A stretch of 42,432 bases of DNA from an uncultured Clostridia bacterium (GTDB lineage: Bacteria; Bacillota; Clostridia; TANB77; CAG-508), in contig CANRSD010000017.1 in assembly GCA_947642355.1 (NCBI GenBank), positions 1 to 42,432 on the forward strand, given 5' to 3'. Under the pieces are notes generated by a model. It ran no database searches. It was not told where the DNA came from and saw nothing but the letters and a program-made list of their open reading frames with translations. Made by a program: the position numbers and the translations under genes. The stretch's first letter is position 1, and each line of letters starts with the position of its first letter. Of the stretch, positions 9,941 through 20,709 are shown in pieces.

Positions 9941-10711
9941 CTATTTTGTATTCAACTTATATAAAGTATACACTTCATTATTTGCAAATTCATTATATCC
10001 ATAAGTTTCCATTCGTCCTGTTAATTCTATATTATTTGGAATAACAACATAATTACATTTTCTTTCTTTTGCTAGCTTTGCTGCTTCTCTTACTTGGCCA
10101 TTAGAAATTTTCATTATTAAAGAATCGTCTGAATAAATTCCATATATACTTCTTGGACATTCAACTATAATTTTTCCATCTATTTGCCTAGTATATATTA
10201 TAAATTCTTCTGGTCCAGCCAATTTTTTATAATTTTCATCATCTTCCGATATAATAGAAATTATTTCTAAAACATCATCTGGTATTTTATAGTAGTTATT
10301 CACCTTTTTAAAAAATTCATCAGAATATATACATTTACCACTCATAAATATTATAATACAAATTGCCAAAAACGCTATTAATTTTTTTATTTTATCAGAA
10401 ATCATAAAAATCATCTTTGTAAAAACATATGCTAAAACAATTCCTATTGGTAATAACCAATATACTCTCCAATATACATCATCACCTATAAACTTTACTA
10501 AAAACTTTGAAAATAATGGATTCCATATACAAAACATTACAAGTACTGAATATACTCCTAAAAATGTTTTTACTAACTTTTCTTCTTTTACATTTATAAA
10601 AATATACAAAAGTGCAAGTAAAAATATTCCTATATATAATCCACTTCCAACTGCATTTTCATATGCTCCAAATATTACATTAATTTCTTCTTTAAAAAAA
10701 TTCTCTAACAC
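9941..10711 (-). CDS. Membrane protein, likely C-terminal half of a DUF6077-like protein
   Basis: A 256-residue protein starting at GTG 10711. It has about four hydrophobic helices in the first 130 residues (LYIGIFLLALLYIFI, FLGVYSVLVMFCIW, LPIGIVLAYVFTKMIF, LIAFLAICIIIFMSG), then a soluble domain ending RKCNYVVIPNNIEL...YTLYKLNTK. It is in the same reading frame as the gene just upstream. Only a TAA TGA pair and seven more codons separate the two, so it looks like the second half of one ancestral protein. The weak start signal (GTG, with AAAGGA about 12 bases away) supports either translational coupling or a nonsense split. Confidence 0.6.
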   Translation of the reverse strand: MLENFFKEEINVIFGAYENAVGSGLYIGIFLLALLYIFINVKEEKLVKTFLGVYSVLVMFCIWNPLFSKFLVKFIGDDVYWRVYWLLPIGIVLAYVFTKMIFMISDKIKKLIAFLAICIIIFMSGKCIYSDEFFKKVNNYYKIPDDVLEIISIISEDDENYKKLAGPEEFIIYTRQIDGKIIVECPRSIYGIYSDDSLIMKISNGQVREAAKLAKERKCNYVVIPNNIELTGRMETYGYNEFANNEVYTLYKLNTK

Positions 10712-10732
10712 TTCTATATTAGGTTCCTTTCA

Positions 10733-11764
10733 TTATTTTAAAGTTAAATACATAATACCATATACAATACTAGGAATAAAACAAATTGCTGTCTTAAATA
10801 AATAACTAGGCTTTTTATCTTTTATTCCAAATATAATAGCCAGTAAACTAGCAGTAATTGTTCCTAAACTAAGAGCCATAGAAGAAACTAAATCAGCTCC
10901 CCATAACGTTACTAATAAAACAAACCAGTAAAATATTTTCTCATCTTTATTTATATATTTTATAAATAATAACCATATAAAAGGAATAACTATATTAGCT
11001 AAAATTGCCTTTCCTTGCCAAACTCTATATAGTAAAAAAACAAAATTTGTATGAACCGAATATGCACCCCAAATATATATTAAACTAAGTATTATCAAAA
11101 ATATTAATGTTTGTCTTTTATTTTCTTTAAATAATACATCTCCAATCATTGCATAAACTATATAAGCAAGTGGTATAAAAACAATTGGAAAAACAGTATG
11201 TGCTATTATTGCAGGATGAATATCCATTACTAATGAAATTGTAGCTGTATAAAAAGGAAATGGTGAAAAAACCTGTCTAGTAGGTACACTCTCATACTCC
11301 CTTCCTATATCATCATACTTATATAAAGTATTAGTATCACGTGCAATTGTAGCTTTAGCCAAAAAATTTGAATCATCATAGTCTTCATGCATATATTCAA
11401 ATCCTACAAAAGCTTGAACTTCCACTAATAATAGTACTAAAATTGTGAATAATATTGGTAATTTTTTTAATTTACCTAAATTATATTTAATAATTTCTTT
11501 TATATTACGTTTTATTAATAATGCAAATATTAATGTTAACATTATCATAAAAAAAATCCACATATATGCTAAAGTTGTAAATCTGCATTTTAGAAATGTC
11601 ATAGGTATTGCCAAAATTTCAAAAATCATAAAACTAAACATATATCCTAATACTAATGCAAACATCATATTTTTATTTTCTTTTCTACTAAAACACAATA
11701 TTCCTAGACCTATAATCTCTGGAATAATTAGAAACCATAATAAACCCATTAATAATTTTATCAT
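10733..11764 (-). CDS. Polytopic membrane protein, DUF6077-like (N-terminal half)
   Basis: A 343-residue protein with about nine hydrophobic helices. After the fourth helix comes the polar loop MHEDYDDSNFLAKATIARDT, then TNTLYKYDDIGREYESVPTR, which resembles the DUF6077/GT-C-like extracytoplasmic loop with its acidic pair. The family's function is not established; glycan or polyprenyl-phosphate-sugar transfer is only an inference from the GT-C-like fold. The ATG overlaps the upstream gene's stop (TAATG at 11762-11766). It ends ...YLTLK followed by TAA TGA in frame with the next gene. Confidence 0.65.
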   Translation of the reverse strand: MIKLLMGLLWFLIIPEIIGLGILCFSRKENKNMMFALVLGYMFSFMIFEILAIPMTFLKCRFTTLAYMWIFFMIMLTLIFALLIKRNIKEIIKYNLGKLKKLPILFTILVLLLVEVQAFVGFEYMHEDYDDSNFLAKATIARDTNTLYKYDDIGREYESVPTRQVFSPFPFYTATISLVMDIHPAIIAHTVFPIVFIPLAYIVYAMIGDVLFKENKRQTLIFLIILSLIYIWGAYSVHTNFVFLLYRVWQGKAILANIVIPFIWLLFIKYINKDEKIFYWFVLLVTLWGADLVSSMALSLGTITASLLAIIFGIKDKKPSYLFKTAICFIPSIVYGIMYLTLK

Positions 11765-13304
11765 TATTTCAACCTATATCCTTCAAAATCTTTTCTTATG
11801 TATATAATATAATAATCATCTTCATATACATTTTTAAAATTACTGTCATTTTTTAACATTTCTATTGTACTATAACTCTTATTTATTAAACAAGCATTTA
11901 TATTATATTTTTTAAAAATTTTCTTATAATTTTGTTCATTATTATTTATACTCATAGAATCTGTAAATATATCATTTTCTTTTTCTAAATTTTTATTAAA
12001 TTGATATGTAAATAAGTCGCATCTACTATCAACAAAATCTGGTATTCCTTGAAATATCAAATAACTACCATCTTCATAACTATTATACATTCTCAATTTT
12101 TCTAAAATAAGATTATCTTTTATCCATAAAGAAGCATTTATAGGATACTTACTTTCTATTACATATTCTACTTTTCTTTGTTTATTAAAATATTTAATGG
12201 ACATCATTAAAATTATAAAAATAATCAAAATAGTTGAAACTATTTTCAATAATACAAAATTCTCTCCTTTAAATATTTTTAATTTAAAAAAATAATTTAT
12301 AACCTTAGTTAAATATATAGCAAAAATACTTGAAGAAATCAAAATAAATAATGAAAACTGTCTTACACTAATAAAGCATAAACTTATAAGTCCTATTAAT
12401 AAAAATAAATCACATATTTTTATTTTTATTTTTGGATATATAATTATAATTATAGTTATTATAAAAGCATAAATATATTGTTTATTATACAGTAAAAATT
12501 GCAAATCTAATGGTTTATGTTCTCTTATATATTGCATAGTATTACCCATCATAGTTTTTATTGTATATGTATATGGAGTAAATCCTGATGGATTTATTAC
12601 CCCCACTAAAGCTGAAATACCAAAAATAATTAATAAACTCTTTAATTTATCATGTCTTTCAATTTCTATTTTTCCTAATAAGTATTTTTTCCTATCATTT
12701 ATAAAAAATTTTGATAGAATTTCCTCTACAATATATGGCAGAAAAAACACAAAATACATTGGAAATACTGCCATATGAGTATTACACAAAATAATTGCTA
12801 TAATTACTAGTCCGTATTCCATATCTCTTTTTACTAGTTTCAATATAATTTCTAATAAATAATATTTCTAAAGCAAATAAAATATAGCTAAACAACTGCG
12901 CTCTAGCAACTAAAAATAATCTCATAGAATATATCGAAAATAAAGTTATAATGCAAGATATCCATTTATTTTTACTAAATTTATTACATATATAAAATAT
13001 TAAAAAACCAAGAAAAATTGAAAATACTACTGTAAAAATATATACTCCTTGATAATTTCCGTATACAAAATGATATATAAATTAAAATATCACTAATAAC
13101 ATGTGGATTACAATATTTCAAATTTTGATGCATAGACAATGTATCTATATCTAAACTATTAATTCCATTTTTTACTAAATGTTCTCCTACTTTTATACTA
13201 TAAAAAGTATCATTTTGAAGTTCTTTTTTTACTACAAATACTGTACATATTATTATAAGAAAAAGTATTATAGTAATCTCAATATATTTTAATGTATTTC
13301 TCAT
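11764..13304 (-). CDS. Large polytopic membrane protein, GT-C-like (two CGGN sites)
   Basis: About 512 residues after recoding at 13061 (TGT ATA C GGA AAT) and 12814 (GGA ATA C GGA CTA). Without the shifts it falls into two pieces with a spurious internal start. An N-terminal membrane anchor is followed by DTFYSIKVGEHLVKNG, an extracytoplasmic loop with an acidic residue as in GT-C-type transferases. About ten further helices follow, then a C-terminal soluble domain (DSRCDLFTYQFN...YDDYYIIYIRK-type ending, with NINACLINKS). It heads a three-gene membrane-protein operon with TAATG coupling to the next gene. Substrate unknown; a role in surface glycosylation is inferred only from the fold and the nearby pilus genes. 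Confidence 0.65.
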
Positions 13305-13446
13305 TATTTCCTCATTTGATTTTTAATAAATTTTTATCATATTAGTTTTTATATTATATTTTTATTTTAATATTTTGTCAAATAAAAAGATGTTTTAATT
13401 TTTGCATTTCTATTTATACTTTAACATCTATCATATAAAATTTAAT

Positions 13447-13479
13447 AAACGGCATAATCTGCATTGATTATTGCCGTTT
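13447..13479. terminator. Intrinsic terminator at the end of the pilus operon
   Basis: The inverted repeat AAACGGCA-TAATC / GATTA-TTGCCGTTT (one mismatch) lies just after pilC and before the next minus-strand gene. T-rich sequence flanks it on both sides. Confidence 0.65.
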
Positions 13480-13493
13480 TATATTTTTTATTC

Positions 13494-14853
13494 TTATACA
13501 TCGTAAGCTGAAAATAGCCATCCACCCATATATAATGATACACAAGGAACTAATACTGCACATACGAAGAATATTAAAACTATACCAACAAATAGATAAG
13601 AAATTTCTGGCAATACTTTTACTATTCTCTCTAATGTATTATTAATATCAGATTCAACATATTCTAACATTTTTTCTATCATTTCAGGTAAATCTGTTTG
13701 CATACCTATTTTAAGCATCTCTGTACACATTGCATCTCCGAAGCTGAGCTTCTTCAAATGGGTCTATCCAAGATTGTCCAACAAATATATTATTTATTGA
13801 CGTTTCTACCATTGACATCATAACTGTATTCTTTATAACATTTTTACTAACTTCTAAAGCATCTTGTATTCTCATACCATTTTGTAAGTTTAGTAAAACA
13901 CCTTGCATTAATCTTGAAAAATCTAATAAGTACAATAATTTCCCAAATATTGGCATCGAATATTTAAAATAGTCAAAATCATATCTTCCTTTTGGTGTAC
14001 TAAGCCAAGAAAAGAATATTACTATTGCTGCAATAATAATTCCTAATGGAACATACCAAACAGTCTTTAAAAATGTTGTTGTATTATATAACCACATTGT
14101 AATTGCTGGTAGCTCCTCTTTTGAACCCATCTCTTCAAATAGTCCTTTAAGCATTGGTACTCCAAGAATAACTGCAACAATTGTACCAACAGTTAAACCT
14201 ATGAACATAAATAAATTTGGAAGTACAATCTTTTTAACTCTCTTACGTAATTTATCACTATTTTCTAAATAATCTACTGCTTGTTCTAAAGATCTCTCTA
14301 AAGAACCTGATAACTCACCAACTTTTATCATATTAATATATATATATGGAAATATATTTGAATAATACTCCATTGTAGTATACATATATTCTCCTGATTC
14401 AACACCTGCTAAAATATCTTCTAATATAATCCTTAATCTTGGATTTTCAGTAGTATTAATAACTGTATTTAATGCATGTATATTATTAAAATTAGCTTTT
14501 TTAAGTAAATAGAAATTCTGTGTGAAAACACGTATATCTCTAGCTGTTACTTTAGGTCCAATTCCCATTTGTTCAAGATTAAGTTTTTCTAATAATCCAC
14601 CACTTGCTTTTTTACCTTTAGTTTTACTTTTATTAGATAATCTTGAATAATTTGCTGATGGTTTTATATTTCTTCTTGTTTGTATCTTTCTTTGATTACT
14701 ATCTTTACCAATTTTTACTGATTGAGTAACACTAATTGGAGTTAAACCATTCCTTCTTAACTTTCTTATACAGGCTAGTCTTGACGAATCTTCAACTCTA
14801 CTCCTAACTACTTGTCCTTGAGGAGTTAAAGCTTTGCATATAAATATTGCCAT
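13494..14853 (-). CDS. pilC: Type IV pilus inner-membrane platform protein PilC (one CGGN site)
   Basis: About 452 residues after a +1 step at 13740 (CAG CTT C GGA), joining DPFEEAQL to GDAMCTEMLKIG. Two T2SSF domains are visible: the first begins at TARDIRVFTQNFYLL and the second near PIFGKLLYLLDFSRLMQGVL. The membrane helices include LFMFIGLTVGTIVAVILG and VPLGIIIAAIVIFFSW. PilC anchors the assembly and retraction ATPases. It is the last gene of the pilus operon, 19 bases after pilT. Triplet reading would remove the last ~85 residues, including the final membrane helix. Confidence 0.92.
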
Positions 14854-14872
14854 TTTTTCCTCCTTTTATCTG

Positions 14873-15998
14873 CTATTTATTCCCACCTGGAACCTTTGAA
14901 GTTCTTTTTAAATTTAATTGCATTATAGTTCTATTTAATGTTTCATAATTTTTCTCATCTATTTGAGCTTTTACTTGATCTAATGTTAACTTGCCATCAA
15001 CATAAAGACCCGCTAAAGAATTTATTAACCCTAAGCTTCCTTTGTCATGTCCTCCTTGTATAGCATCTTCTATCTCAGAAACACTAAATTTATCTTTTCT
15101 TATACAAGCTGCAACAGTATTATCAACAAGCATAATTTCTGGAACTAAAACTAATCCATCCCCTTTTGCAGATTTTAAAAGCCTTTGTGAAACTACTACT
15201 TTTAAAAGTGTTGATAATAAATTCTTAATTTGAGCTTGATCTCTAACTTCATAGAAGTTTATAATTCTATCTACAGTTTCTGCACAAGATTTTGTATGAA
15301 GAGTTCCTATTACTAAGTGACCAGATTCAGCCATATCTATTGCTGCTTCCATAGTTACTTTATCACGAATTTCTCCGAATAACTAATATATCACAATCTT
15401 CCCTTAATGCATTTTTTACACCATCAGAATATGTTAAACTATCTTTTCCTGGTCCTATCTCTTTTTGTATTATAATAGATTTTTTTGATGTATGTTTATA
15501 CTCTATTGGACTTTCTAATGTTAAAATCTTTTTATTTTGTTTAGTATTTATTTCGTCTATTAATGCATTTAATGTTGTACTTTTACCAGAGTTTGTTTTA
15601 CCTGTAACAAGTATAACTCCCTGTGGTTGATATGTTATCGTTTTTATTACCTCAGGTAATCCTAATTTTTCATATGGTGGTAATTCATTATTAATTATAC
15701 GCATTGTAAAAACTGGAAAGTCCATTGAATATGAAACATTTACTCTAAGTCTTGTATCTTTCCAAACTAATGAAGTATCTAACTTTCTTTCTTTTTTATA
15801 TATTTCATCTTTTACTACATTCCCTCTAACAATATAGTCATATATTTCATATAAAGTTCCTTCATCCATTGGATCAATCTCTGAAATTTCAACCAAATCT
15901 CTTGCAATTCTAAGTATTGGTTTTAAACCATTTAATAAATGAATATCTGATGCTCCTCTTGATATTGCTTCATCGATTATATTTTCTATAAGTACCAT
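14873..15998 (-). CDS. pilT: Type IV pilus retraction ATPase PilT (one CGGN site)
   Basis: About 374 residues after a +1 step at 15377 (GTT ATT C GGA GAA). The shift lies exactly inside the conserved Walker B/Asp-box region, giving DCDILVIGEIRDKVTMEAA. Walker A is GKTNSGKSTTLNAL (the family usually has GPTGSGKST), and the His-box region is HLVIGTLHTKS. The N-terminal domain (ISRGASDIHL) is typical of PilT. Without recoding the protein stops four residues after the site and cannot be an ATPase. It presumably powers pilus retraction, as twitching motility needs. It lies between pilB and pilC. Confidence 0.93.
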
Positions 15999-16029
15999 AA
16001 CAATTCTCCTTTGTATTTATTATTTTTAT

Positions 16030-17655
16030 TTAAAACAACACTAGTTTTTTATTTACTTCTTCTAATGTCACTACACCATCTAAAACTTTATTAAATGCGT
16101 CTATAAATAATGGTTTATATGTACCACCTTCTAATGCCTTTTCTTTAATTTTTAAGCTTGATGCTCCCTCTGAAATAAGTTCTCTTAAATCTTCTGTAAT
16201 CTCAAGTACTTCAAATGCAGCAATTCTTCCTAAATATCCTGTATGATTACATTCTTTACATCCATTTATATCATATGTAAATTTATTTTTAAAATCAAAT
16301 TCTACTTTATATTTTTCTGCTAATCTTTGCATAACTTCTTGTTCTTCTTTTGTAAAATTTCTTTTAGTAGCACAATGAGGACAAACTCTTCTTATTAATC
16401 TTTGTGAAACTGCTGTAGCTAATGTACTTGATATATCATAGTCTGAAATTCCCATTTTTCTAAGTCTTGTTATAACTTCTACTGCATTAATTGTATGTAT
16501 TGTAGACAATACATAATGTCCTGTTTGACCTGCTTGCATTGCTATTTCTGCTGTTTCTAAATCACGAATTTCTCCTACTAATATTATGTCTGGGTCTTGT
16601 CTTAATATTGTTCTTAATGAATCTGCAAATGTTGTTTTTGCATCTATTTCAATTTGATTAATTCCTTGTACTCGTATTTCTACTGGATCCTCAACTGTTG
16701 TAATATTTATTTCTGGTCTATTTAAATAATCTAATATACTGTATAAAGTTGTTGTTTTACCTTCACCAGTAGGTGCTGCTACAACTGTAATACTATTTCT
16801 TTTATCAAAACTTGCTTTTAATAATTGTTCATCTTTTGGAAATCCTAAATCAAATATATTTTGGATACCTGCATTTTTCTTTAAAAGTCTTAAACAAAAT
16901 TTTTCTCCATCAACATTTTTTTGTGAAGAAACACGAATATTATAATTTGGATAATTTAAAATTCTACCATCTTGAGACTCTTGTTTTTCTTGATGCATAT
17001 TAGAAATAGCTTTAAGTCTACCTATTATTTGAGCTTGTCTTTCTTTTTCAAGATTAGCAATAGTAACTAATTCACCATCTATTCTAAATCTAACCCTTAT
17101 TACATTTTCAGCTGGTTCTATATGAATATCTGATGCTCTTTTTTCCATTGCTGATTTTATTATAGTATCTATTAATCCTGTTATATCTCCTGTTGCTGTT
17201 GGTATATTATCTCCTGAATTCCCTTCTAAAGCTTCTAATGTATTTTCAATATTAGTTTCAAATGTTAAATATTTTTCTAAAACTAAACCTTTATTTAAAA
17301 GTATAAGCCTTACTTGTTCTATTGCTCTTTTATTACTTGTATCAGAAAAACAAACTTTAGCTTTCCCTCCTATTACCTCAAATAATACCGCTTTACATGA
17401 TTTTGCAATATCCATTGAAAAATATTGTGTCATATCTACTTGCATAGCATCTGGACGAAGTATCATAACCTTTTCACCTAATATTTCTCCCATTGCTTTT
17501 ATTAATTCTCTTTGTGGACATAAATTTAAAATATTTAAAATATCACCTATCTTTTTATTTGGATGTTCCTTTTGATAAATAATTGCTTCATTTATATCAG
17601 ATTCTGTAACTAGTCCTCTTTTTACTAATTCAACTCCAATTGGTGCTTTAGCCAT
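16030..17655 (-). CDS. pilB: Type IV pilus assembly ATPase PilB
   Basis: A 541-residue GspE/PilB ATPase. I place the start at MAKAPIGVELVKRG (ATG 17655) because AAAGGAG lies just upstream of it, not upstream of the in-frame ATG at 17682. An N-terminal MshEN-like domain is followed by RASDIHIEP, Walker A APTGEGKTTTLYS, Walker B region DPDIILVGEIRD, and the zinc-binding CPHC...CKEC motif near the C-terminus. It powers pilus extension. No CGG is in frame, and one out-of-phase CGG (AAA GCG GTA) leaves the frame intact. It sits in order before pilT and pilC. Confidence 0.95.
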   Translation of the reverse strand: MAKAPIGVELVKRGLVTESDINEAIIYQKEHPNKKIGDILNILNLCPQRELIKAMGEILGEKVMILRPDAMQVDMTQYFSMDIAKSCKAVLFEVIGGKAKVCFSDTSNKRAIEQVRLILLNKGLVLEKYLTFETNIENTLEALEGNSGDNIPTATGDITGLIDTIIKSAMEKRASDIHIEPAENVIRVRFRIDGELVTIANLEKERQAQIIGRLKAISNMHQEKQESQDGRILNYPNYNIRVSSQKNVDGEKFCLRLLKKNAGIQNIFDLGFPKDEQLLKASFDKRNSITVVAAPTGEGKTTTLYSILDYLNRPEINITTVEDPVEIRVQGINQIEIDAKTTFADSLRTILRQDPDIILVGEIRDLETAEIAMQAGQTGHYVLSTIHTINAVEVITRLRKMGISDYDISSTLATAVSQRLIRRVCPHCATKRNFTKEEQEVMQRLAEKYKVEFDFKNKFTYDINGCKECNHTGYLGRIAAFEVLEITEDLRELISEGASSLKIKEKALEGGTYKPLFIDAFNKVLDGVVTLEEVNKKLVLF

Positions 17656-17756
17656 ACCTTTATTCTCCTTTCTTTTGTACATATATTCTTTTTTTATTAT
17701 ACATCTAATTAATTCTAAAATAAATATATTTCATTGATTTTCAAAAAATTTCCATA

Positions 17757-18775
17757 CTAAATTGGAAGATTTTTAAAACCGAACTATTGAATTTAATTTA
17801 TTAAAAGCATTTATAACTATTTCATCTTTATTTAAAGAACTATCTGTTATAGAATACCAAACTCCAGCTAATCCATCATTTTCACTAAATGTTCCATCTT
17901 CGAACCCACCTCCGTAATAGGTTCATTTTAAATGTTTCTCCACTTCCAACTCCCGAAATAAAATATCCCATTAACTTATTATCAGAAGATAAAGCAAATT
18001 GTATTGCATAATTTGTGGTTCCATAAGCATAACATAAATTATCAATTGAAAGATTTTCAGATGATAATTTACCATACCTTGGAATCCATGCAAATACCTT
18101 ATTTGATCCTGCTAATAATGTTGCTACTCCAAGTTCTTCTCCAATTTTATGTCCAGTATCAGTTTTTAGTACTAATGCTGCTTTTCCAGAATCATAATTA
18201 TACCAATCCTTATCTCCAGTAGTAGTTATTATATAATTACCATTTTCTAACTTTCTTAGTGGATAATATGAATTACTATTTTCTCTATATCCACTTATTA
18301 AATTTATATTAGGTTTATTAGTTTGTTCTAAAAGCTCTTTTTCTTTTACTGTATATAATGTTATATTTTTTTCTGTTTTACCTACTGTATATTTAACAAT
18401 TACAGTAACATCTCTTATAATATCAATTTCTTTTGCATCTGATAATTTAACTTCTGCTGAATACCCTTTTGGAACCTTTACATCAAAAATTGAGCCATTT
18501 GTATATGAAAAATTTTTTCTTAATATTTCTGGTCCTACTTCTCCTCTATATACTACTTCATCATAACAATATCTTTGAACATTTTCCATTATTTGAGTTG
18601 CTATACGAGTAGCTGCACTATATCTTAAATTATCTTTAGATTTATTTACAAGATTTATATAAATTCCTGCCACTACTGCCATAGTAACAACTACAATAGC
18701 TACTGCTGCTGCCACATCAGTTCCAGTAAAACCTTTATTTTCGCGAACTTTCTTAGATAACTTATCTAACTTCAT
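17757..18775 (-). CDS. Prepilin-type protein with C-terminal lectin-like domain (two CGGN sites)
   Basis: About 338 residues after recoding. It has a basic leader ENKG, then FTGTDVAAAVAIVVVTMAVV, a prepilin peptidase site and hydrophobic helix. The Glu at +5 is replaced by Asp. The C-terminal half (GYRENSNSYYPLRKLENGNY, later KVFAWIPRYGKL) resembles the surface domains of large clostridial minor pilins. Two +1 steps are needed. At 17914 (CTA TTA C GGA) the shift gives GGGFEDGTFSENDGLAGVWY. At 17781 (ATA GTT C GGT) the shift replaces an immediate TAA by FKNLPI and a TAG. It is probably a minor pilin, placed between pilD and pilB. Confidence 0.75.
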
Positions 18776-18791
18776 ACTTCCTCCACGTTAA

Positions 18792-19602
18792 CTAAAATAC
18801 AATAAAATTATTTACTATAACAACTATTATACTTGAAATTCCAATACAAAACCCTATTCCAAATTTTAATTCTTCTTGAGCATTTAAAATATCTGGCTTA
18901 TCTGTAAAGTTAAATTTTACTTTCTTATATATATAATAAATAAACATATATAAAAAACTAAGTACCATTATAATCAAAAAATTTCTTAACGAAATATACA
19001 TTAATATATAATCCAAAAACATTAAAATTTGTAATATATATAAACTTTTTCCAGATTTTTTAATTACAAATATATCTATAATAAATAGTAAACACATTAT
19101 TATTAAATACATTCCATATCTATACACATTATAATCTTTTAATATATATAGATATAATATATATGCAAACTGAGTCAAAATACCAAAAAGTAAAACTGAT
19201 TTATTTATTGTTCTTTTTTCCTTATCAATACCTGAAATTATAATTATACTTATATAAAACATCACAAAAGCTATAAATGCAATTATTTTATCAAATTCAA
19301 AATATGGAAATTTCATATTAAATGATAAATATGCAAGTAAAAATACTATACCAGATAATATTTCAAGAAGAAAATATCTAATTCTTATGTGATTATTGCA
19401 ATATCTACATTTTCCTCCGTAAAGACATATAACTTAAAATTGGTATTAAATCTTTAAATCCTAATTTATGATTACAATTTGGGCAAAATGAACGTTCATA
19501 TGTAATGTTAAGACCAAGTGGTATTCTATAAACTGCTAAAGTAAAAAAACTCCCAAAAACTGTACCCATAATAAAAATCATTATGCAAAATAATATATTC
19601 AC
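18792..19602 (-). CDS. pilD: Prepilin peptidase PilD (one CGGN site)
   Basis: About 269 residues after a +1 step at 19419 (TCT TTA C GGA GGA), which restores the second half of the cytoplasmic zinc loop: CPNC...KLGFKDLIPILSYMSL, then GGKCRYCN. N-terminal helix MGTVFGSFFTLAVYRIP is family-typical. One catalytic Asp is in GIDKEKRTINKS. The second is probably in IIDIFVIKKSG, where the usual GxGD glycines are not kept. It cleaves and N-methylates prepilins in the membrane. The recoding site separates the methylase loop from the aspartyl-protease part, so triplet reading yields only a 65-residue fragment. Confidence 0.88.
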
Positions 19603-19631
19603 CTTTTATTTTATCCTTTTTTATGATTTAA

Positions 19632-19663
19632 GGCATATACACATATTTTAAAAGCGTATATGC
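19632..19663 (-). terminator. Hairpin after the major pilin gene
   Basis: The inverted repeat GGCATATAC/GTATATGCC lies between the pilin and pilD, with a T-rich tail on the minus strand. It may attenuate transcription so that pilin mRNA exceeds that of downstream genes. Confidence 0.55.
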
Positions 19664-19692
19664 CTATATAATTAATTTAAAATTTAATTTTA

Positions 19693-20175
19693 TTATTCTT
19701 CAACAGGAGTTACAACAATTCCTGAAAAAGCTGGAGCATCAGACATTAAATATTCTACTTTGTAAATTGTAGCTCCACTAGTAGCTCCTTTTTTACAAAG
19801 ATATATTGTTGATTTGCTTGATGCATCTGTAGATACTTCTAATTTTCCTGTAGTTTCCTCAGTTGTGCTTGTTGCTGAACAAATTTGATATCCATCTAAG
19901 TTAGCTTTTATACGTGCATATGTGAAATAATTTCCAGCTGTTAATGATAAATTTGTTATAGAATCGTCTTGATATTCTACTGCAACACCTGCAACAGCTA
20001 ATTCAAATGCATCTTTTACATTTGCTATGTCAGTATCCTTTGCTGCTTTTTTAGATTTTGTTAAAACACCATTTGGTCCTGCTATAAGTGAAATTGAAAC
20101 ACCTGCTAATATTAATAGCACGATGATTGTGATAACTAATGCTACTAAAGTAACACCTTTGTTTGATTTAAACAT
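19693..20175 (-). CDS. pilA: Type IV pilin (probable major pilin)
   Basis: A 160-residue pilin. The short leader MFKSNKG is followed by VTLVALVITIIVLLILAGVS and then IAGPNGVLTKSKKAAKDTD, the pattern of Clostridium-type pilins. The consensus Glu5 is absent; the mature helix starts VTLVA. The globular domain is about 110 residues with Cys near YQICSATSTTEE and IYLCKKGATSG that could form a disulfide. A strong AAGGAGG-type site precedes the ATG, and a hairpin follows the gene, both fitting high expression. Confidence 0.85.
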   Translation of the reverse strand: MFKSNKGVTLVALVITIIVLLILAGVSISLIAGPNGVLTKSKKAAKDTDIANVKDAFELAVAGVAVEYQDDSITNLSLTAGNYFTYARIKANLDGYQICSATSTTEETTGKLEVSTDASSKSTIYLCKKGATSGATIYKVEYLMSDAPAFSGIVVTPVEE

Positions 20176-20241
20176 AATTTTTTCCTCCTTTTATGTTTTT
20201 AAAATATTGTATATATTTAAAATTAAATATACCCTAAATTA

Positions 20242-20694
20242 TTATTTTCTATTTGTACTATTGTACAAAGTTCCATCTGGTTTATTTACAGTAGTATTAT
20301 TATTTGTTGTATTGTTTCCTTCTTGTCCATTTGATGGTTTTTCTCCATCTGGAGTTTCTTCTTGCTTTGGAGTTTCTGAAAATGGATCTGATTTTCCATG
20401 TTCATAACTTCCAGATTTTGCATATTGTGATAAATCTGTATTTGTAACTGTATATGTTTTTAATAAAAGATTTGGAGTTCCAGAAGAATCTTCTTCTGTT
20501 CCTGAAAACAAGTTTTCAGATTCTTGTTTTATATCTGCTAAAACTTTTGTTGTAGAACTACTTGCCTCATATACATTTGCCTTTGTAACAGTTGTAGAAT
20601 TTGGTAAATAGTCGTATAAAAACATACCTATAATCATAAGAATTACACAGCTTAATGCACCTACTAAAAATATATTTTTGATTATAGCTTTCAT
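20242..20694 (-). CDS. Pilus accessory protein, PilP-like by position
   Basis: A 150-residue protein with one N-terminal membrane helix (LVGALSCVILMIIGMFLY) and an extracytoplasmic region ending in an Asn/Thr/Gly-rich tail. The short motif YEHGKSDPFSETP recalls the RDPF element of PilP, and the gene follows pilO as in pilMNOP operons. I do not recognise a full PilP domain, so the call rests mostly on context. The gene lies 16 bases after pilO. Confidence 0.5.
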   Translation of the reverse strand: MKAIIKNIFLVGALSCVILMIIGMFLYDYLPNSTTVTKANVYEASSSTTKVLADIKQESENLFSGTEEDSSGTPNLLLKTYTVTNTDLSQYAKSGSYEHGKSDPFSETPKQEETPDGEKPSNGQEGNNTTNNNTTVNKPDGTLYNSTNRK

Positions 20695-20709
20695 TTCTAA
20701 TCCTCCTTT

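Noticed and set aside
11764..12843. An independent gene starting near 12843 with MKLVKRDMEYG
   Set aside because: This start appears only because of the CGGA site at 12814. The recoded upstream gene runs into it in frame.
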